Shown in pieces: positions 1 to 9,369 of a stretch of DNA of 23,268 nucleotides. The notes below the pieces were generated by a model. That model had not been told where the DNA came from. It made no database searches and was given only the letters and a program-made list of their open reading frames with translations. Position 1 is the stretch's first letter. Each line of letters starts with the position of its first letter. The position numbers and the translations under genes are program-made. The DNA is from CAYMTR01 sp964393405 (GTDB lineage Bacteria > Bacteroidota > Bacteroidia > Bacteroidales > Prolixibacteraceae), in assembly GCA_964393405.1 (NCBI GenBank), contig CAYMTR010000048.1:1-23268 (forward strand), in the 5' to 3' direction.

Positions 1-66
1 TTTATGATGACGTTTATCATGAAAAAAGGGGGGGGGGTATTTGTCCACCCCTAGAATATTGTCCCT

Positions 67-1983
67 TTATTTAAACAAAAGTGGAGCGAAATTGTAAAGA
101 TTATTTCTCCATACAGGCCATGTATGCCCTCCGGGATATTCGCTATAAGTATATTTAATTTTATTCTTATCAAATTCTGAGAGCATCTTCTGACAATTTT
201 CCCATGCAATATCATTTTTTCCGCCCATTGAGATCCAAAACTGTTTTAAGTTATTATTTAATAGGTCAGCATTGTTTTTCATGTACTCATATTGCTTAGT
301 TGCCAAATCAGACTGCATCTGTTGTATCCAACCTGAACTAAATACTCCCAAATAATTAAAAATATCAGAATTGTATACTCCTGCATAAAGAGTTTGAAGT
401 CCCCCCATCGACAGCCCTGCAAGAGCCCTGCTTCCCGGGTCTGTTTTTACCCTATAATTCTTTTCAACAAAAGGTATTATTGATTGTTTTAGTTCAGATT
501 CAAACAACTGCAATACTTCCTCTCCAAATGAGCCTAAGGGCATATTTCCATCAGGCATTATTACTATCATTGGAACAGCTTTTTTATCAGCAATAAGATT
601 GTCGAGTATCACTCCTGTTTTACCCTGGCTTGCCCATCCTCTTTCATCCTCTCCACCGCCGTGAAGAATATAAAGTACAGGATATTTCTCATCAATGTTT
701 ACATCATATCCTGGAGGAGTATACATATAGAACTGTCTCCATGAATTAGTAACCTCAGAATAATATTGTTTTATTCTTATGTCTCCGTGAGGAACATTTC
801 TGTTCTGATAATATGCATCTCCATTAAACGGCACTTCAATTCCACTTGCCATGCGCCCCATTCCATAAAACGTTTCACTGGCAGGATCTGCAACAGCTAT
901 TCCATCAATTACCAGAGAATAATAATGAAACCCTTCACTCAATGAGTCAGTTATAACTTCCCAGAAGCCTTCATTATCTTTTACCATCTCATATTTCTTG
1001 CCAAGGTCAATCTGTACTTTCTGTGCTTCAGGTGCTTTTATGCGGAATTTGGCTCTACTATCAGCCAAAATCTGAGGATATGAAGCTGAACGTATATTTG
1101 TTGTGGCTCTTCTTCCAAATTCGTTATATTTCTTATACGTAGATTGATCAACCGTTTTGAATAGTAATTGTGAAAATTTATAAAGTCCGCTTTTCCACAC
1201 TTTAAAATCGTGATATCCGGTTTCAATTTGATATATGTGTGGAACTCCGTTAACTTTTAGGTAATCATGTGTTCTGCTACTAAACATTAAAAGATTGTCT
1301 TTATCACCGCACGATATCCAGAGTAGTTTCAATTTATCCTTAGCCAACTCTACATCTGGCACAAGCTGCTCAGGGACTTTCGTATTTGGCGCTGATGAGA
1401 ATCCTCCTACCCAAGCAAACTTGTCAAGATTTCCAAGTCCGAAGTTCAGTGATTGTCCACCACCCATCGACAAACCTGCTATTGCTCTTGACTCACGATC
1501 TTTGATTACAGGATATTCTTTTTCAATATATGGGATTAAGTCGTTTAATAAATCTTTCTCAAAAGTAGCAAATGCCTGTACTTTTAGATTATCGAAAATA
1601 TTACCTGTTGCACTGTCATCTTTCATTGCCCTTCCATTAGGCATAACAACTATCATTGGAGCAATTTTATTTTCAGAATATAGATTGTCGAGAATGATAT
1701 CAGGTTGCCCATTATTAAGCCACTCCTTTTCATCACCACCTATCCCATGCAGTAAATACAAAACCGGATATTGCTTATCTTTAGAATAACCGGGAGGTGT
1801 GTACACTAAAGCTTTTCTTTTGGAACCAACAGTTTTTGACTTATAAATAACCGTGTCTATCTTTCCTTTAGGAGTATTTATCCGGTTAATATCAAAGCCC
1901 GGTGTGACCTCAACCGGGCTTTGAGCATAAGAAACCAAACTAAGTAAATAAACTGTAATAAACAAAAATATCTGTTTTTTCAT
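67..1983 (-). CDS. Double carbohydrate esterase (CE1 / CBM48-like / CE1)
   Basis: Secreted or periplasmic esterase with two complete alpha/beta-hydrolase domains of the esterase D / CE1 feruloyl-esterase type. Each begins with a YTPPGY strand and an HG oxyanion motif (LLHGIGG; ILHGGGE) and carries the nucleophile elbow AGLSMGG, with Ser at about residues 172 and 525. Candidate acid residues lie in GDKDN and GGKND, and the His in GYHDF and GGHTW. A beta-sandwich segment at about 290-380, ending in VADPASETFYG, resembles the CBM48/E-set domain that often precedes CE1. I chose the start at 1983 (MKKQIFLF) rather than 2010 because it gives a clean signal peptide ending SYAQ. CE1 enzymes release ferulate or acetate from xylan side chains; the exact ester is inferred. 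It is downstream of the GH51-GH43 gene, 133 bases away, probably in the same transcription unit. Confidence 0.85.
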   Translation of the reverse strand: MKKQIFLFITVYLLSLVSYAQSPVEVTPGFDINRINTPKGKIDTVIYKSKTVGSKRKALVYTPPGYSKDKQYPVLYLLHGIGGDEKEWLNNGQPDIILDNLYSENKIAPMIVVMPNGRAMKDDSATGNIFDNLKVQAFATFEKDLLNDLIPYIEKEYPVIKDRESRAIAGLSMGGGQSLNFGLGNLDKFAWVGGFSSAPNTKVPEQLVPDVELAKDKLKLLWISCGDKDNLLMFSSRTHDYLKVNGVPHIYQIETGYHDFKVWKSGLYKFSQLLFKTVDQSTYKKYNEFGRRATTNIRSASYPQILADSRAKFRIKAPEAQKVQIDLGKKYEMVKDNEGFWEVITDSLSEGFHYYSLVIDGIAVADPASETFYGMGRMASGIEVPFNGDAYYQNRNVPHGDIRIKQYYSEVTNSWRQFYMYTPPGYDVNIDEKYPVLYILHGGGEDERGWASQGKTGVILDNLIADKKAVPMIVIMPDGNMPLGSFGEEVLQLFESELKQSIIPFVEKNYRVKTDPGSRALAGLSMGGLQTLYAGVYNSDIFNYLGVFSSGWIQQMQSDLATKQYEYMKNNADLLNNNLKQFWISMGGKNDIAWENCQKMLSEFDKNKIKYTYSEYPGGHTWPVWRNNLYNFAPLLFK

Positions 1984-2116
1984 GGCTATATTTCTTTTTC
2001 GCATTAGCACAAAAGTAAGCTGATCATTATGATGAATTTTAAAATTTTGAATACTCTTTTTATAAAATCAGATAAAATTCTATTGAAGAATATGATCGTT
2101 AAATAAATTCTATGTT

Positions 2117-5100
2117 TCAGTATTCAAAAATTTGTTCTGTCCAGGTAGGCCCTTTAATAAAAAATCTTCCGCCTTCAAAGTAAACTGGCTCTATACCCAT
2201 TTGAGGGGTTTTTTCCCAATCATGTAAACTTGATTTATGTGGAAATTGCCTTTTTTCATACATCGTATAATGACATGAATTCCATAAATTACCGTCAGGT
2301 CCTATAAATAATGCATTATGTCCTGTCTCACAGTAAGGATCTTCAGTGTCTTGAAATTTAAGATGGGAATATCCTCCTTCTACTGCGAGCTCAGGACGAT
2401 ATCCTTTTTTACGAGTCCCAAAAATTGTTTCCTTTGATACTAGTTCCCATGGCCCCAATGGATTTTTGGATTTTAATAATCCTACTTCATAACCTCTTGT
2501 CCAAGTTGAGAAAAACATAAAATAAGTTCCATCTCTTTTTACAACAAAAGGACCTTCTATTCCACCTACCATCCAATCAGGATAACCAGCTTCTTTTTTA
2601 TCGAGAAATTTCTCAATCGAACCAATTAACTTTCCTGAGTTAAGATCAATCTTAGCTTGAAAAAGTCCGTTACCGCTGCAATACAAATAAGTTTGTCCAT
2701 CTTCATCCTCAAAGAGGGTCGCATCATTGTTATACTGGGGGGTCAATGGGCCATTTACTAATTTATAGGGACCTATCACCTCGTCAGAAACAAATAACCA
2801 CACACTATGTGTCTTCATTCCTTTTGGATCATCAGCAGTAACCCTTCCACTATTCACAGTAAGCCAGAACTTGTTTTTAATATAATGAATTTCTGGTGCC
2901 CAAAACCTACCTTTATAAGGACAATCATCTGCTAATTTTGTAGCATCAATTAACCATGAGTGTTGTTCCCAATTAATCAAATCACTTGAAACCAACAGTC
3001 TAACTCCAGGGTTAAACCCTGTCCATACAGGATTTGAAGTACCTGTACAATACCATAAGTCACCAACTTTGATAATATAATGGTCCCTCATCGAGATTGT
3101 TGTATCTCTGGTGATGGGATTAGTGTACTTAAAAACTTTCTTTTTTTTTATCCTCAATACAGTTACAGACATTCCCGATGCCGAATATTCAAATTTCTTG
3201 CTTATACTAATTACTGACTTTACCGGCTCAATCGCATGAGGTTTTTCAAATGTATTTTCATCTTCAGCCCCTCCTGATATAACAGTTTGTTCAGCGCTCA
3301 TTTTAATATTTTTGAACTTTGATAAATCAATCTTAAATGTTCCGGAACTATTTCCTGAATTAACCATTTTAATTATTACATCATCAGTCTTACTATCCAT
3401 TACACACGATGAAAAAAGGGTCGAGTCTGTTAATCCTGTTTTAATTACTTTATCAAAATAAATATCACCCTGATTAGTCATAAACATTTTTTGCACGTGA
3501 TAATTAACTGTAGGAACGATATTTACGTTATCAAAGAATATCATATCAGTTTTCCATTGAATGAAATCTTTTTTTGCTAACAGAGGTGCATACGAAGCCA
3601 TTTTTACAACATCGCCGTTACGCTCAAGAGATGTCATGTATGCTGCTTCAGCAATAGCATTGATCACTTTATTTCCCCATGAGGCATATTCACCTAAATA
3701 AACCTGAGTCTTTCCTCTTTCATAGGAATCATATCTATGCGTATTTGAAAGAAACCACTCTGGCCCGCAGTAATAATGTTCATCAACAATAGGTAGATTC
3801 AATTCTTTGGCAATTTTCCATCCCTTTTCAAAGTCTTCACCTTCATAAAAAGGTCCAACCGTTCCAATAATTGTTATTTCAGGGTGTCTTGCTTTTACTG
3901 CATTATTAATCATTTTAAAACGCTCTTCAAACTCAGTAGTTATCTTATCTTCATTTCCAATTCCTATGTACTCAAGGTTAAATGGAGCTGAATGTCCGGC
4001 TGCAGCTCGTTTAGCTCCCCATTCAGAGTCAGCAGGACCGTTTGCCCATTCAATCAGATCTAAAACTTCTTGTATGTACTCTTCCATTTCTTCAATAGGA
4101 AGAGCTTTTTGTCCTGTTCCTCCAATTCTCCATGTTCCTCCTGAATTTTGGCAACTTACAGCAGCTGGCAGCACAGGCAATGGTTTCGCACCTATATCCT
4201 CACAAAACTGGAAGTATTCAAAATATCCCAATCCGGCAGTTTGGTGATAACCCCATAAATTTCTTTGCTCTTTACGCTCTTCTATCGGACCAATTGTATT
4301 CTTCCAACGGTACATATTTGCAAGTCCATCTCCATGTACAAGACATCCACCCGGAAATCTCACGAAACGGGGTGTCATATCAGCAAGTTTTTGAGCAAGA
4401 TCTGCTCGCAAACCATTAGTTCTGTTTTTAAATGTTTTTTCAGGAAAAAGCGATACTACATCAATTGCCATTTTACCTATTGTCGTAGCTAAAACAACTA
4501 GTCTAGCGCTATCATTGCTTTCTTTGGCCATTATGCTTGTTGAATATTTCTCCCAATTTTCTGAAGTGACAGAAAATTTACTTTCTCCTAAAAGTTTTCC
4601 GTCAGGTGACTGTAAACTTGCTGTTATTGAAATTGGATTTTTTGAAAGTCGCTTCGCAAAAATTGATAAGCTGTATCTTTCTCCAGATTTTATAAGCATC
4701 CCCTCAAAACCTGAATTCTTTATTCCAACTCCTGAATCTCCTTTATGCTGTGCTTCCTTTCCAACATGCTCAATTGTTAAAACAATATAATGGGTGTTAT
4801 TTGGGTGTATTGGTGAAGTAGTTTCAACACTTATTGCTCCAAATGAAAATCCTGGTGTTATATATTCCCAATACGAAAATGGGGTCCATTCTTTTCTTTC
4901 TGTGGGATTGTATTCAAAAGACCGGTTCTGAACCATCTCTGCATACAAACCTCCATCAGCGGAATAATTGATGTCTTCAAAAAATAATCCGAATAGATCA
5001 CTGCTTATTTTCTTGCCACTATCTGGTGTTTGGGCAGTTGATTTTACATTCAATTGTAAAAATAAGCACACTAAAAAAACTGCAATCAGACGTACTTTGT

Positions 5101-5137
5101 TAAACCATCTAAAATGCACATTTAATACTTCTCCCAT
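2117..5137 (-). CDS. GH51 alpha-L-arabinofuranosidase fused to a GH43 domain
   Basis: Bifunctional exported glycoside hydrolase of 1006 residues. After a signal peptide (to about residue 36, ending TAQ), the GH51 hallmark FGLFFEDINYSADGG starts the enzyme. A carbohydrate-binding-like insert follows at about 85-235, then the (beta/alpha)8 core with acid/base Glu396 in IGNED and nucleophile Glu483 in LGEYAS, and a C-terminal beta-sandwich to about 665. From about 670 a five-bladed GH43 propeller follows. Its triad can be placed at Asp685 (RDHYIIKVGD), Asp805 (NDATLF) and Glu861 (GIEGPF), with the conserved GHN..F His near the end, so both catalytic sites look intact. GH51 removes arabinofuranose from arabinoxylan or arabinan. 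GH43 members act as beta-xylosidases or arabinofuranosidases, so the second specificity cannot be read from sequence. It sits between the esterase gene and the hybrid regulator. Confidence 0.9.
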   Translation of the reverse strand: MGEVLNVHFRWFNKVRLIAVFLVCLFLQLNVKSTAQTPDSGKKISSDLFGLFFEDINYSADGGLYAEMVQNRSFEYNPTERKEWTPFSYWEYITPGFSFGAISVETTSPIHPNNTHYIVLTIEHVGKEAQHKGDSGVGIKNSGFEGMLIKSGERYSLSIFAKRLSKNPISITASLQSPDGKLLGESKFSVTSENWEKYSTSIMAKESNDSARLVVLATTIGKMAIDVVSLFPEKTFKNRTNGLRADLAQKLADMTPRFVRFPGGCLVHGDGLANMYRWKNTIGPIEERKEQRNLWGYHQTAGLGYFEYFQFCEDIGAKPLPVLPAAVSCQNSGGTWRIGGTGQKALPIEEMEEYIQEVLDLIEWANGPADSEWGAKRAAAGHSAPFNLEYIGIGNEDKITTEFEERFKMINNAVKARHPEITIIGTVGPFYEGEDFEKGWKIAKELNLPIVDEHYYCGPEWFLSNTHRYDSYERGKTQVYLGEYASWGNKVINAIAEAAYMTSLERNGDVVKMASYAPLLAKKDFIQWKTDMIFFDNVNIVPTVNYHVQKMFMTNQGDIYFDKVIKTGLTDSTLFSSCVMDSKTDDVIIKMVNSGNSSGTFKIDLSKFKNIKMSAEQTVISGGAEDENTFEKPHAIEPVKSVISISKKFEYSASGMSVTVLRIKKKKVFKYTNPITRDTTISMRDHYIIKVGDLWYCTGTSNPVWTGFNPGVRLLVSSDLINWEQHSWLIDATKLADDCPYKGRFWAPEIHYIKNKFWLTVNSGRVTADDPKGMKTHSVWLFVSDEVIGPYKLVNGPLTPQYNNDATLFEDEDGQTYLYCSGNGLFQAKIDLNSGKLIGSIEKFLDKKEAGYPDWMVGGIEGPFVVKRDGTYFMFFSTWTRGYEVGLLKSKNPLGPWELVSKETIFGTRKKGYRPELAVEGGYSHLKFQDTEDPYCETGHNALFIGPDGNLWNSCHYTMYEKRQFPHKSSLHDWEKTPQMGIEPVYFEGGRFFIKGPTWTEQIFEY

Positions 5138-5325
5138 GATAATATGTTTAGATTTCTAAATATAAAATAAGTATATAAATGTAGTTTTTGAATTTCTGCA
5201 ATTCTTACAAAATCAGATATTACATTTTTAAAATTAAGTATAAAAAATTTAAATTAACATGGGCAGGTAATCAATATTTATGTCACAAATGTTTTGTATT
5301 TATTGGAAAGGTATCAGAAGAGAGA

Positions 5326-8300
5326 TTAATCTGTAAAATCTGTTGGTGACTTCCCAAAATGTTTTTTAAAGACAGTACTAAAATACCCAATACTACCAAA
5401 TCCCGATAACTCACTAACCTCAGTCACAGAATATTTATGATTTGTTAGGAGTTCTTTTGAATAATTGAGACGCATAATCCTTATCAAATCATTAGGCGAT
5501 TGCCCTGTAAGTGATTTTATCTTTTTATAAAGGAGAGAAGGACTGACATTCATTTCACGTGCAAATTCATCTTTCAGGAAACCTGTGTTTGATATATTTT
5601 TACGTATTATTTCAATTGCTTTTTTTGTAAAACTGTCGTTTAATTCGTTTGTAAAAATTGGCTCATTATTGTCTCCACTGAAATATTTTAACGCTCTATC
5701 CCTTACAAATTCTCGATTCCGGATAATCGTTTTTATTCTTTGACGAAGTAAAGACATATCAAAGGGTTTTGTAAGATAATCATCAGCTCCAAGCCCAAGT
5801 CCCTTTAGTTGCTCTTCCCTTTCAGATAATGCAGTTAGCAGTATTAATGGTATATGTGATGTCTCGAATGTTGATTTTAACCTTTCACAAAGCTCGAAAC
5901 CATCCATATTTGGCATCATTACATCTGAAATTATCAAATCAGGAAGCTGACTTTGTACAAAATCCCACGCTAATGCTCCATCTGTAGCAACTTCAACCTG
6001 AAATTCATCAGACAGGGAGTACTTCATAAATTTTCCCAGATCGTCGTTGTCTTCAACTATTAGTATTTTTGTATCATTTCGAGGTGCAGATACTCCATTG
6101 CCAACATCCGGGATTCTGTCAAAATTGTCAACTGCTTTTCGATCTAAGCCATCATTTATTGATTTGCTCTCTATTTTTTTATAAGGGATTATCACCCTGA
6201 ATGTAGTGCCTTTGTTTTCCTGACTATTATATGTTATTTCACCTCCATGCATGGTCACGTAGTTTTTCACTAACATTAAGCCAATGCCTGAGCCAACAAT
6301 TTTTGAATTAACAGCATTCTCAGCTCGATAAAATTCTTTAAAAAGTTGCCGTTGCGCTTTGCTGTTTATTCCTATTCCCTGGTCTTTAACCTCAAGAATC
6401 CAGTTTTTCTTGTTGCACTCGAGTCTCAAATAAACAGGATACTTTGGATTTGAATATTTTATCGCATTTGATATCAGGTTGTCAACTATTTTCTCGATTA
6501 ATGTTTCATCAACTGCTGTTATAAGTGACTCTATGTCAGATGTAAAAACAAGTTCAACATCCTTACTTTTGGCATATGATTCAAACATTATTATCCTGAG
6601 AGAAATAAGTTTTACTATATCAACTGAACTCAATGATAATTGACCTTTCCCAGAATCAGTTTTCTGAAAATCAAGCAACTGAGTTGAAATAGATGACAAT
6701 CTGCGAGTTTGCTCTATAGCTAGATTCAAAAAATAGTGAACTTTATCTGATAAATTTGGTTCCTTATTAATTTCTTCAATAGGTGCATTTATTAAAGTCA
6801 GTGAAGTACGGATATCATGGGCAGTATTTGCAAAGAATCTTATCTTTTCTTCAGAGTGCAGCCGCTTAATATTGTTAATATAGTACCACAAATACATATA
6901 AAAAATTGAGGAAAACGCAACAAATAATAATGTCAGGAACCACCATGTCTTCCAAAAAGGAGGTATCATGTTTAGTTTTATTGTTCGTTCATCAATTATT
7001 TCTGAAAGGGAGCTATTATACATCCTGATCTTCAAATCCAAATCTTTAGCGGGAATATTAGTATAAGTTATAATTCTATATGTTGAAGGTTGATTCCATT
7101 CTTTATCTAAGCCTTCCATTTTCCATGAAAACTTAGAATCTGAAGCTACTCCTATTGGTAACAGCTCCATAGAAATTGTGTTTTGATTATGCTTTAGTGT
7201 AACTTCACTAATGCTATCAAGAGGCGTAGTAAGTTTAAAGCCCTGGAAATTTCGGATAGAACGACCTGAAATTGTCATATCCTGAATAAATATTTTCCCT
7301 TCGTTATCAATTTTCTTCAGTGCATTCGGATTAAAAATTATAGCCCCATTATTCGTTCCCCAGGCAAGTTGTCCGTTCTTAAGCCTGAAATTTGAATTTC
7401 GGTTAAAAGAGAAATTTGATAATGCGGGAACAGATGTATAAGTCAGAACACTATTGTCTTCCAGGCTAAACCTGCAAAGTCCGCTTTCAGTTCCCAACCA
7501 TAAAAACCCATCGTAATGTATGATGCTATTAACAAAATTAGATGGAAGTCCTGATTCTGTAGTGTAATTCTTTCTTTCTCCGCTTGTTGTGTTATAGCAT
7601 ATTAAACCATTGCCACCGGTACAAACCCAAATAATATCGTCAATTACATGTACATCCTGAACAAGACATCCGTCAATTAATTGAGTAAGCTCGCCCGTTT
7701 TTTTATCAGTAAGTAAAAGGCCATAAGTACAACCTAAAACCATCTTCCCGGGACTAAGCTCTGCAAAAGCGTTTAATGGTAGTCTTGAATATTTACGAAA
7801 AACATCTTCAACCGGATTGTAACAAATCACTTCTGTATTGATTCCTCCTATCCATATATCGCCTTGACTATCTTCGTATATGTCAAATATATAATCAGTT
7901 GAGAACAATGAACCGGAGTTTTCGTGTGAATAATGCGCCAATTGATTACCACTTATACCATCAATTAAATAAACACCCGAAGAATAAGTACCCGCCCAAA
8001 TCCTTCCCATATTATCTTCACATAAAGAAAGAAATACCTGTGCCTGCTCTTGTTTGTTCTGATAAAAGTTCCTCCAGTTATTTTTTTCCACTTCCCAACA
8101 ACTTATCCCATTATCTGTACCAAACCACAACTTTCCTCTGCTATCTTCAAATATGCAATTTACATAGTTATTAATCAACGAATTTGTATTGTTGATACCA
8201 TGAGTAATTTGCCTAACCATGGGAGTTTCCTGATCAAAATAAGACACTCCTCCGCTATATGTACTAATCCACACACGGTTGTTCTTATCACAATAGATAT

Positions 8301-9258
8301 CGTAAACTCCATTACCCTTTAAGGAGTTAGGATTGTCACTGCTTTCTTTATAAACATTCAGAACACGGTCACCATTTCTACTTACTTCCCATACTCCCTG
8401 TCCGTCAATCCCAACATAAATCGAATTTTCATTGCTTAATTCCAATGCAAGTATTGGCTGTTTTGGAATATTCTTAATCTTGGGGATATTAAATGACTTA
8501 GAATCTAAATCTAAATAGAATAATCCAATAGAATACGTCCCAATCCAAATCCTGTTAAGTGCTTCGTCGTATAGAAATTTTGAAACAACAAAACCTTCTT
8601 TTACTGGTTCAGTGCATAATGTTTCAAACTGAAGAGTGATTAAATCAAGTAGACAAACGCTTCTCCCCCTAGCAACAATCAACTGATGGTCATTATACCT
8701 TTCAATTTGAGAAAAGTCAGACTTATCGTTTCCTACAAGCGAAAGTTTATTGTTTTGGCAATAATAAATGCCTGTTGTTGTGCCAATCCATATTGTATTA
8801 TTATCCCCAATAAAAACCGAAGTAACACTCATACGTTTCTCATTCAGCTCCTTAACAACATTAATCAATAATATAAACCTGTCGCTAACGGCATCATATT
8901 TAAATATCTGCCCGTTGTTGGTAAAAGCTAGAAGGGCCGAATTTCCATAAACAAGCCCAACTGATACAACGTTAGCAGTTTCGTATGGCAAGTTATAAAT
9001 GTGGTAGTCATCTTCAGTTAGCCTTATTATGCTTGTCTTTGATGATGACCAAATAAATCCGTAATTATCTTTACAAATAGAATTTGATTCCCGATGAGAT
9101 ATTCCATACTTAGTATTGATACTATAAAACTTTGTCTCAGAAGAAAATGAATTTAAAAAAGCAAACAATAAAATCAACAGACAATAGATTTTTACATCTT
9201 TTATCCTTATAATATTTTGTCTATCAATTAAATTATTTCTCCTGAAAGCTTTTCCCAT
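5326..9258 (-). CDS. Hybrid two-component system sensor/regulator (HTCS)
   Basis: One-protein signalling system of 1310 residues that senses glycans in the periplasm and controls transcription. A signal or anchor segment (about 22-42) precedes a large periplasmic sensor at about 45-640 made of Reg_prop propeller repeats (for example IWIGTTTGIYY, VWISTYSGGV, LWFGTDNGIS, IWAGTYSSGV). A Y_Y_Y domain (about 690-755) and one membrane helix (about 766-790) follow. Inside the cell come HisKA with phospho-accepting His814 (AHDIRTSL), the ATPase with N-box NLISNAIKY and glycine boxes DQGIGI and GSGIGL, a receiver with phospho-acceptor Asp1112 (SDVMMPNMDG), and a C-terminal AraC-type helix-turn-helix. 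All signature residues are present. This architecture is typical of Bacteroidota polysaccharide loci, so it probably regulates the flanking hydrolase genes in response to an oligosaccharide. The ligand is unknown. Confidence 0.95.
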   Translation of the reverse strand: MGKAFRRNNLIDRQNIIRIKDVKIYCLLILLFAFLNSFSSETKFYSINTKYGISHRESNSICKDNYGFIWSSSKTSIIRLTEDDYHIYNLPYETANVVSVGLVYGNSALLAFTNNGQIFKYDAVSDRFILLINVVKELNEKRMSVTSVFIGDNNTIWIGTTTGIYYCQNNKLSLVGNDKSDFSQIERYNDHQLIVARGRSVCLLDLITLQFETLCTEPVKEGFVVSKFLYDEALNRIWIGTYSIGLFYLDLDSKSFNIPKIKNIPKQPILALELSNENSIYVGIDGQGVWEVSRNGDRVLNVYKESSDNPNSLKGNGVYDIYCDKNNRVWISTYSGGVSYFDQETPMVRQITHGINNTNSLINNYVNCIFEDSRGKLWFGTDNGISCWEVEKNNWRNFYQNKQEQAQVFLSLCEDNMGRIWAGTYSSGVYLIDGISGNQLAHYSHENSGSLFSTDYIFDIYEDSQGDIWIGGINTEVICYNPVEDVFRKYSRLPLNAFAELSPGKMVLGCTYGLLLTDKKTGELTQLIDGCLVQDVHVIDDIIWVCTGGNGLICYNTTSGERKNYTTESGLPSNFVNSIIHYDGFLWLGTESGLCRFSLEDNSVLTYTSVPALSNFSFNRNSNFRLKNGQLAWGTNNGAIIFNPNALKKIDNEGKIFIQDMTISGRSIRNFQGFKLTTPLDSISEVTLKHNQNTISMELLPIGVASDSKFSWKMEGLDKEWNQPSTYRIITYTNIPAKDLDLKIRMYNSSLSEIIDERTIKLNMIPPFWKTWWFLTLLFVAFSSIFYMYLWYYINNIKRLHSEEKIRFFANTAHDIRTSLTLINAPIEEINKEPNLSDKVHYFLNLAIEQTRRLSSISTQLLDFQKTDSGKGQLSLSSVDIVKLISLRIIMFESYAKSKDVELVFTSDIESLITAVDETLIEKIVDNLISNAIKYSNPKYPVYLRLECNKKNWILEVKDQGIGINSKAQRQLFKEFYRAENAVNSKIVGSGIGLMLVKNYVTMHGGEITYNSQENKGTTFRVIIPYKKIESKSINDGLDRKAVDNFDRIPDVGNGVSAPRNDTKILIVEDNDDLGKFMKYSLSDEFQVEVATDGALAWDFVQSQLPDLIISDVMMPNMDGFELCERLKSTFETSHIPLILLTALSEREEQLKGLGLGADDYLTKPFDMSLLRQRIKTIIRNREFVRDRALKYFSGDNNEPIFTNELNDSFTKKAIEIIRKNISNTGFLKDEFAREMNVSPSLLYKKIKSLTGQSPNDLIRIMRLNYSKELLTNHKYSVTEVSELSGFGSIGYFSTVFKKHFGKSPTDFTD

Positions 9259-9369
9259 CCAAGTAAATTTTCATATAAAGGAAATCAAAATTAATTAATA
9301 ATTCCGAAATCACTTTCTTAAAAAATATTGAACACAAATTAGAAATGTTGAATTTAGTCAACTAATGAA

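Noticed and set aside
1295..1789. Long plus-strand frame inside the esterase gene
   Set aside because: Antisense shadow of a well-supported coding sequence; the product has no recognisable domain.
9286..9293. TAATTTTG as promoter of the hybrid regulator gene
   Set aside because: The -7 pattern fits on the minus strand, but no TTG lies at the expected distance, and such AT-rich matches are common by chance in this spacer.
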